DNA from: DATKMK01 sp035541895
GTDB taxonomy: Bacteria > Desulfobacterota > Binatia > HRBIN30 > JACQVA1
DNA length: 27,322 nucleotides
NCBI GenBank assembly: GCA_035541895.1
Contig: DATKMK010000091.1
Coordinates: forward strand, 1 to 27,322
Reading direction: 5' to 3'
Within the stretch, counting starts at the first letter, position 1, and each line of letters starts with the position of its first letter. The translations under genes were made by a program, and so were the position numbers. Below the pieces are notes generated by a model. It was not told the DNA's origin, made no database searches, and saw nothing but the letters and a program-made list of their open reading frames with translations. This document shows positions 23,172 to 27,322 of the stretch, piece by piece.

Positions 23172-24176
23172 ATGAGCATTCGGATCGGCATCAACGGCTT
23201 CGGGCGCATCGGTCGCAACGTGTTGCGCGCAGCGCTCGACGACTCCAATCTCGAATTCGTCGCGGTCAACGACATCACCGACGCGAAAACGTTGGCGCAT
23301 CTGCTGAAGTACGATTCGGTGCACGGTCGTCTCGGGCAAACCGTCGAAGCCGACAAAGACGCGATCGTGGTCGGCGGTCGCCGCATCCGCGTGTGCGCCG
23401 AGCGCGATCCCGCGAAACTGCCGTGGAAGGAACTCGGAGTCGATGTCGCCATCGAATCGACCGGCTTGTTCACCGAGCGCGACAAGGCCGCCGCGCACCT
23501 GACGGCGGGCGCGAAGAAGGTGATCATCTCGGCGCCGGCGAAAGGCGCGGATCTCACGATCTGTTACGGCGTGAATCACGCGGCATATAAGAAGGATACG
23601 CATCACGTGATCTCGAACGCCTCGTGCACCACCAACTGCCTCGCGCCGGTGGCCAAGGTGCTGCACGAGAGTTTCGGCATCAAGCGCGGCCTGATGACGA
23701 CGGTGCATGCGTACACCAACGATCAGCGCATTCTCGACTTGCCGCACGACGATCTTCGCCGCGCGCGCGCGGCGGCACTCTCGATGATCCCAACGACGAC
23801 CGGCGCCGCAAAGGCGGTGGGTGAAGTCCTCCCCGACCTCAAGGGGAAGCTCGACGGCATGGCGGTGCGGGTGCCAACTCCCAATGTGTCACTGGTCGAT
23901 CTCACCGCCGAGCTGAGCAAGGCAGCGAGTGAAGCCGACATCAACGCCGCGATGCAGAAAGCCGCCAACGGCGCGCTCAAAGGTGTGCTGATGTACTGCG
24001 ACGAGCCGCTGGTCTCGATCGACTTCAACGGCAACCCGCACTCCTCGATTTTTGACGCCAAGTCCACCAAGGTCATGGACGGCAACTTCGTGAAAGTCCT
24101 CTCGTGGTACGATAACGAGTGGGGTTTCTCGCGCCGTATGTGCGACGTCACGCGGCTGATCGGCGGCAACGTGTAA
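23172..24176 (+). CDS. gap: Glyceraldehyde-3-phosphate dehydrogenase
   Basis: Oxidises glyceraldehyde 3-phosphate to 1,3-bisphosphoglycerate. ATG 23172 has AGGAG six bases upstream and gives 334 residues. An upstream extension in the same frame lacks family sequence. NAD-binding INGFGRIGRN begins the protein, catalytic Cys152 lies in SNASCTTNCLAP, and His179 in TVHAYTNDQ. VAVND after the second strand fits NAD preference. It is first in the gap-pgk-tpiA-secG series. Confidence 0.97.
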   Translation: MSIRIGINGFGRIGRNVLRAALDDSNLEFVAVNDITDAKTLAHLLKYDSVHGRLGQTVEADKDAIVVGGRRIRVCAERDPAKLPWKELGVDVAIESTGLFTERDKAAAHLTAGAKKVIISAPAKGADLTICYGVNHAAYKKDTHHVISNASCTTNCLAPVAKVLHESFGIKRGLMTTVHAYTNDQRILDLPHDDLRRARAAALSMIPTTTGAAKAVGEVLPDLKGKLDGMAVRVPTPNVSLVDLTAELSKAASEADINAAMQKAANGALKGVLMYCDEPLVSIDFNGNPHSSIFDAKSTKVMDGNFVKVLSWYDNEWGFSRRMCDVTRLIGGNV

Positions 24177-24200
24177 TGTTCCGAGCAACGGCGACAGGTT

Positions 24201-24243
24201 CCCTCCCCTGTTGCCACCTCTGGCAACGAGAGAGGGGCAGGGT
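24201..24243. repeat. Inverted-repeat hairpin between gap and pgk
   Basis: GTTGCC (24210-24215) and GGCAAC (24222-24227) form a stem with loop ACCTCT. Outer CCCTCCCCT and AGGGGCAGGG extend it imperfectly. It ends 16 bases before the pgk start. There is no T-tract, so it is not a clear intrinsic terminator. It could be a dispersed element of the CCCTCnCC...GGnGAGGG type or a structure that tunes mRNA processing or pgk translation. Confidence 0.45.
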
Positions 24244-24258
24244 GGGGGCCGCCGACTA

Positions 24259-25428
24259 GTGCGTCGCATTGACCAACTCGATCTGGCCGGCAAACGCGTT
24301 TTCATCCGCGTCGACTTCAACGTACCGCTGAAGAACGGCACCGTCACCGACGCGACCCGGATCGAAGCCGCGCTGCCGACGATTCGTTATGCGCGCGAGC
24401 ACGACGCCAAGGTCATTCTCGCCTCGCACCTCGGACGTCCGAAGGGCAAGCCCAATCCAGACATGAGCCTCGCGCCGGCAGCGAAGAAGCTGTCGGAGTT
24501 GCTTGGCGCTCCCGTTCCGCTCGCCAGCGATTGTATCGGCAACGAGGTCAGCGCGCAGGTCCGAGCACTCGCCAACGGCAGCGTGCTCATGCTGGAGAAC
24601 CTGCGCTTCCACGCCGAAGAAGAGAGGAACGATCCGGCATTCTCGCAGGCACTCGCCGACCTCGCCGACGTGTATGTCAACGACGCCTTCGGCACCGCGC
24701 ATCGCGCGCACGCGTCGACCGCCGGCATGGTCCACTTGCTGCCCAAGCGTGCGGCTGGGTTCTTGTTGCAGAAGGAGTGCGAGTACCTCGGCAAGGTTCT
24801 CGCCAATCCCGATCGGCCGTTGGTGGCGATTCTGGGCGGCGCCAAGGTATCGGATAAGATCAAGGTGATCTCGAACCTGCTCGACAAGGTCGATGCACTG
24901 CTGATCGGCGGCGGCATGGCCTACACGTTTCTCAGCGCACAGGGTGAATCGATCGGCAAGTCGCTGTGCGAGAGCGAGCAGATCGGTCTCGCACGCGATC
25001 TCTCGGCCAAGGCCAAGGCGCGCGGCGTGCCGATGCTTCTGCCAACCGATCACGTCGTGGCGGACGAGCCAAAGTCGGGCGTGGCGGTGCAGACCGTGAA
25101 ACAGATTCCCGCCGACAAGATGGCGCTCGACATCGGCCCCGAAACGATCACGTGCTTTCGCACCGAGATCGCCAAAGCGCGCATGATCGTGTGGAACGGA
25201 CCGCTCGGTGTCTTCGAGGTCCCGCCGTTCAACGCCGGCACCCTGGCGATTGCCAACGCACTGGCCGACTCGAGCGCGACCACCATTGTCGGCGGCGGCG
25301 ATTCGGTCGCGGCGGTGATGCAATCTGGCCGCGCCGACAAGATCACCCACATCTCAACCGGCGGCGGCGCCTCGTTGGAATTTCTCGAAGGCCAAACGCT
25401 TCCCGGCCTCGCCGCCCTTGCAGACTGA
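24259..25428 (+). CDS. pgk: Phosphoglycerate kinase
   Basis: Transfers phosphate from 1,3-bisphosphoglycerate to ADP. The start taken is GTG 24259, giving 389 residues, the usual bacterial length. The frame is open to a TTG at 24211, but that part lies in the hairpin element. Motifs are RVDFNVPLKNG, SHLGRPKG, LLENLRFHAEEE, FGTAHRAHAST, AILGGAKVSDKI and the C-terminal GGGDSVAA and STGGGASLEFLEG. No strong ribosome site is visible at the GTG. Confidence 0.96.
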   Translation: MRRIDQLDLAGKRVFIRVDFNVPLKNGTVTDATRIEAALPTIRYAREHDAKVILASHLGRPKGKPNPDMSLAPAAKKLSELLGAPVPLASDCIGNEVSAQVRALANGSVLMLENLRFHAEEERNDPAFSQALADLADVYVNDAFGTAHRAHASTAGMVHLLPKRAAGFLLQKECEYLGKVLANPDRPLVAILGGAKVSDKIKVISNLLDKVDALLIGGGMAYTFLSAQGESIGKSLCESEQIGLARDLSAKAKARGVPMLLPTDHVVADEPKSGVAVQTVKQIPADKMALDIGPETITCFRTEIAKARMIVWNGPLGVFEVPPFNAGTLAIANALADSSATTIVGGGDSVAAVMQSGRADKITHISTGGGASLEFLEGQTLPGLAALAD

Positions 25429-25493
25429 GTGCTCCATGTCCCGGTCCTTCCCGATTCCGCGCCCCGCATTCCACACTCCATTAGGAGCCGCCC

Positions 25494-26252
25494 ATGCACC
25501 CGAGTCGACGCCCGTTGCTCGCGGGTAATTGGAAGATGTTTTGCACCAGCGGTGAAGCCGTCGCGTTGGTCGACGGGCTCAAAGGTGCGACCGCGGGGCT
25601 CGGGGATCGCGACGTGTTGGTCGCGCCGCCGTTCACCGCCCTTGGCGCGGCGGCCGCTGCTTTGAAGGGCAGCGCAATCTTGCTCGCCGGACAGAATTTG
25701 CATTGGGCAGACAACGGCGCTTTCACGGGCGAAGTGTCCGGACCGATGTTGCGCGACCTCGGCTGCACGCATGTGATCATCGGTCACTCCGAGCGCCGGC
25801 AGTTTTTCGGGGAGACCGACGAGACGGCAAACAAGAAAGTTCACGCCGCTCGCAAACACGGCCTCGTTCCGATTGTGTGCGTCGGCGAGTTGCTCGCCGA
25901 GCGCGAAGCCGGGCAGACGCTGGCAGTGATCGAGCGCCAGGTAACCGGTGGATTGAAGGGGCTTGACGCGGATGCTATACGCGCGCTCGTCCTCGCATAC
26001 GAACCGGTGTGGGCGATCGGCACCGGCGAGGTCGCGACCCCGGAGCAAGCCCAGGAAGTGCATGCAGCGATCCGAGGAATGCTGGGGCGCGTTGGTGGCG
26101 CGGCGACGGCCGCGCGGGTGTTGTACGGCGGGAGCGTCAAACCCGACAACATCGACGGGTTGATGAAGCAGCCCGATATCGACGGAGCGCTGGTGGGCGG
26201 CGCCAGCTTGAAAGTCGAGACGTTCGCGCGCATTGTGCGCTTTGAAAGTTGA
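25494..26252 (+). CDS. tpiA: Triosephosphate isomerase
   Basis: Interconverts dihydroxyacetone phosphate and glyceraldehyde 3-phosphate. It has 252 residues with catalytic Lys14 (GNWKM), His98 (GHSERR) and Glu170 (YEPVWAIGTGE), and phosphate-binding YGGSVKP. TAGGAG precedes ATG 25494. The 65 bases after pgk are Pro-codon-like low-complexity spacer with no gene. Confidence 0.97.
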   Translation: MHPSRRPLLAGNWKMFCTSGEAVALVDGLKGATAGLGDRDVLVAPPFTALGAAAAALKGSAILLAGQNLHWADNGAFTGEVSGPMLRDLGCTHVIIGHSERRQFFGETDETANKKVHAARKHGLVPIVCVGELLAEREAGQTLAVIERQVTGGLKGLDADAIRALVLAYEPVWAIGTGEVATPEQAQEVHAAIRGMLGRVGGAATAARVLYGGSVKPDNIDGLMKQPDIDGALVGGASLKVETFARIVRFES

Positions 26253-26258
26253 GAGATT

Positions 26259-26711
26259 ATGGCAACGGTAGTGACGATCATTCATGTGCTGGCCTGCATC
26301 TTCTTGGTGCTGGTTGTGCTGCTGCAGACCGGCAAAGGTGCCGACATGGGCGCCGTGTTCGGCGGCAGCAGCTCGACGATCTTTGGCAGCAGCGGTGCGG
26401 GAAACTTCTTGACACGTATGACCACCGTCATGGCGGCGGTGTTCATGCTGACATCGTTGACCCTCACCTACGTCGGCTCGCGCAGGGTCACGTCAACGGT
26501 ATTCGACACCGCGCCGCTTCCCGCCGCGCCGATCGTACCGCAGCCGGAGAATGTGCCCCCGGCAGAAGCACCCGCTCCTGGCGCAGGCGCGCCGGCACCG
26601 GCCGCAGAGGCTCAGCCCGCGCCGCAAGCGGCGAATCCGGAACCGCAAGCAGCGGCGGAGCCTGCGGCACCGGCAGCGCCCGCACCGCAAGAAGCACCGG
26701 CCGCCAAGTGA
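26259..26711 (+). CDS. secG: Protein translocase subunit SecG
   Basis: Small membrane subunit of SecYEG. Two membrane helices (about 3-24 and 52-73) flank the cytoplasmic loop with GKGADMGAVFGGSSSTIFGSSGAGNFL, the family signature. A Pro/Ala/Glu-rich tail of about 70 residues follows, longer than in E. coli. It starts six bases after tpiA; tpiA-secG linkage is common. Confidence 0.94.
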   Translation: MATVVTIIHVLACIFLVLVVLLQTGKGADMGAVFGGSSSTIFGSSGAGNFLTRMTTVMAAVFMLTSLTLTYVGSRRVTSTVFDTAPLPAAPIVPQPENVPPAEAPAPGAGAPAPAAEAQPAPQAANPEPQAAAEPAAPAAPAPQEAPAAK

Positions 26712-26721
26712 TCGCGGCCGG

Positions 26722-26787
26722 GTCACGAGTCACCAACACGAGTCACGAGTGACAACTCCCCCCTCACGGCTTACCACTCACGACTCA
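26722..26787 (+). repeat. Short iterated CACGAGTCAC-type motif
   Basis: GTCACGAGTCACC, then CACGAGTCACGAGTGAC, then ACCACTCACGACTCAT occur within 66 bases between secG and the tRNA. The 7-base CACGAGT unit recurs three times and its complement-like ACTCACGACTCA once. It reads as decayed simple-sequence spacer; short dyads (GTCAC...GTGAC) could form a small hairpin. Confidence 0.5.
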
Positions 26788-26794
26788 TCTCCCT

Positions 26795-26878
26795 GCGAGG
26801 ATGGCGGAACTGGCAGACGCGCTAGTTTGAGGGGCTAGTGGGGTAAAACCCGTGGGGGTTCAAGTCCCCCTCCTCGCA
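26795..26878 (+). tRNA. tRNA-Leu (anticodon GAG)
   Basis: The acceptor stem is GCGAGGA with TCCTCGC (26871-26877) and discriminator A at 26878. CTAGT and GCTAG form the anticodon stem around loop TTGAGGG, giving anticodon GAG for CUC/CUU codons. A long variable arm (GGGG...CCC) marks a class II tRNA, and the T arm is GGGGG TTCAAGT CCCCC. Length is 84 bases, with no encoded CCA. A run of seven T (26879-26885) follows and may help end transcription. Confidence 0.97.
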
Positions 26879-26885
26879 TTTTTTT

Positions 26886-27156
26886 CATCGCTATTTCAAT
26901 TACTTACGCACAAATAGACTGGCCCCCTAATCCCCCTTTCGCAATTCGGAGCCCAATCAGGTTCGGGGCGTGCTCCGGCTTCGAACTTTGAACCCAGACG
27001 CCCAAGGCACCCCCGGCCAAGCCGGTGATACGTCAAACGCCGCAATAGGCCATGCGATTTCCAGGGGCGAAGGAATTCTCGACGCCGATCTACGGGGTAG
27101 TGCCAAAGCGAATTCACGGCTCACAAGCGGGATCTAACCCATTGCTAGGAGGTGGC
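26886..27156. other. Gene-free stretch after tRNA-Leu, with one arm of a dispersed repeat
   Basis: I see no convincing gene here. CCCCCTAATCCCCCTTTCGC at 26923-26942 matches the arm of palindromic element B found inside the giant gene. A 73-residue open frame on the minus strand (26896-27117) and a 43-residue one on the plus strand (27052-27183) lack recognisable motifs or ribosome sites. Regions just after tRNA genes are common integration sites, but no attachment repeat of the tRNA end is visible within the window. Confidence 0.5.
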
Positions 27157-27184
27157 TTGACGTTCACTCCAATATTTGCATAAT
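27157..27184 (+). promoter_or_regulatory. Strong sigma70-like promoter before the right-edge gene
   Basis: TTGACG (27157-27162) and CATAAT (27179-27184) stand 16 bases apart, each matching five of six consensus positions, in an AT-rich stretch unlike its surroundings. The expected transcription start is about 27190-27192, the same place as the GTG that opens the next reading frame. Confidence 0.6.
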
Positions 27185-27190
27185 GGAAAT

Positions 27191-27322
27191 GTGCTGAAAC
27201 GCAAACGTACGACCGGTTCTCCGAGTGCTTCTTCCGGGGCGCCCATAGGGGGCGGAGCGGGTGAGCTGGTCACGCACCTCGATCGTGCGATGCGGCGGCT
27301 GGTTCTGACCGACGTCGAACCG
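27191..27322 (+). CDS. N-terminal fragment of an unrecognised protein
   Basis: From GTG 27191 the frame stays open for 44 codons to the window edge. It begins with a basic VLKRKRTTG, then a Ser/Gly/Ala stretch, then a more helical GELVTHLDRAMRRLVLTDVE. I cannot assign a family. Support comes from the promoter directly upstream and codon choice rich in G/C at third positions. GGAAAT just before the GTG is at best a weak ribosome site. Confidence 0.5.
   Translation, partial: MLKRKRTTGSPSASSGAPIGGGAGELVTHLDRAMRRLVLTDVEP

Noticed and set aside
26896..27117. A 73-residue minus-strand open frame after the tRNA, possibly a transposase remnant
   Set aside because: No catalytic motif, terminal inverted repeats or ribosome site could be seen; composition is uninformative.

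Overview
This window reads as chromosomal DNA of a GC-rich, Gram-negative bacterium. Evidence for an outer membrane is the complete Tol-Pal system with a lipoprotein CpoB and an RseP-type protease. The gene order and the sequence character of Rho, PyrH, IlvC and RseP suggest a deltaproteobacterial-type lineage (Desulfobacterota/Binatota/Myxococcota-like). That placement is inference; no rRNA is present to test it.

Layout. (1) 1-6901, minus strand: one uninterrupted reading frame that runs off the left edge, at least 2300 codons. It encodes a double zinc ribbon, a class III adenylate cyclase domain, a large AAA/NB-ARC-like ATPase, a helical TPR-like region, and at least four tandem units of about 292 residues, each made of two SnoaL/NTF2-like halves. 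Three unrelated palindromic repeat elements lie inside this gene and all keep its frame. (2) 7087-8848, minus strand: DUF465 gene, ilvN and ilvC, tightly packed behind a good sigma70-like promoter, with a likely terminator after ilvC. (3) 8949-22992, minus strand: a run of sixteen co-directional genes in the order tolQ, tolR, tolA, tolB, pal, cpoB, ribF, rluD, rho, rpsB, tsf, pyrH, frr, cdsA, rseP, tsaB. Many junctions are 4-base ATGA or GTGA overlaps. (4) 23172-26711, plus strand, divergent from tolQ: gap, pgk, tpiA and secG. (5) 26795-26878: tRNA-Leu(GAG), followed by about 280 bases with no gene and then a promoter and the first 44 codons of an unrecognised gene at the right edge.

Functionally, region 3 joins cell-envelope constriction (Tol-Pal), flavin cofactor synthesis, 23S rRNA modification, transcription termination, translation factors, nucleotide and phospholipid synthesis, regulated intramembrane proteolysis and tRNA t6A modification. 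Region 4 is a classical lower-glycolysis operon ending in the Sec translocon subunit. Region 2 is branched-chain amino acid synthesis without the catalytic ilvB subunit nearby.

The non-housekeeping highlight is region 1. It is a giant signalling-type protein with an expanding NTF2-like repeat tail, and its coding sequence has absorbed three different dispersed palindromic elements as in-frame peptide insertions.
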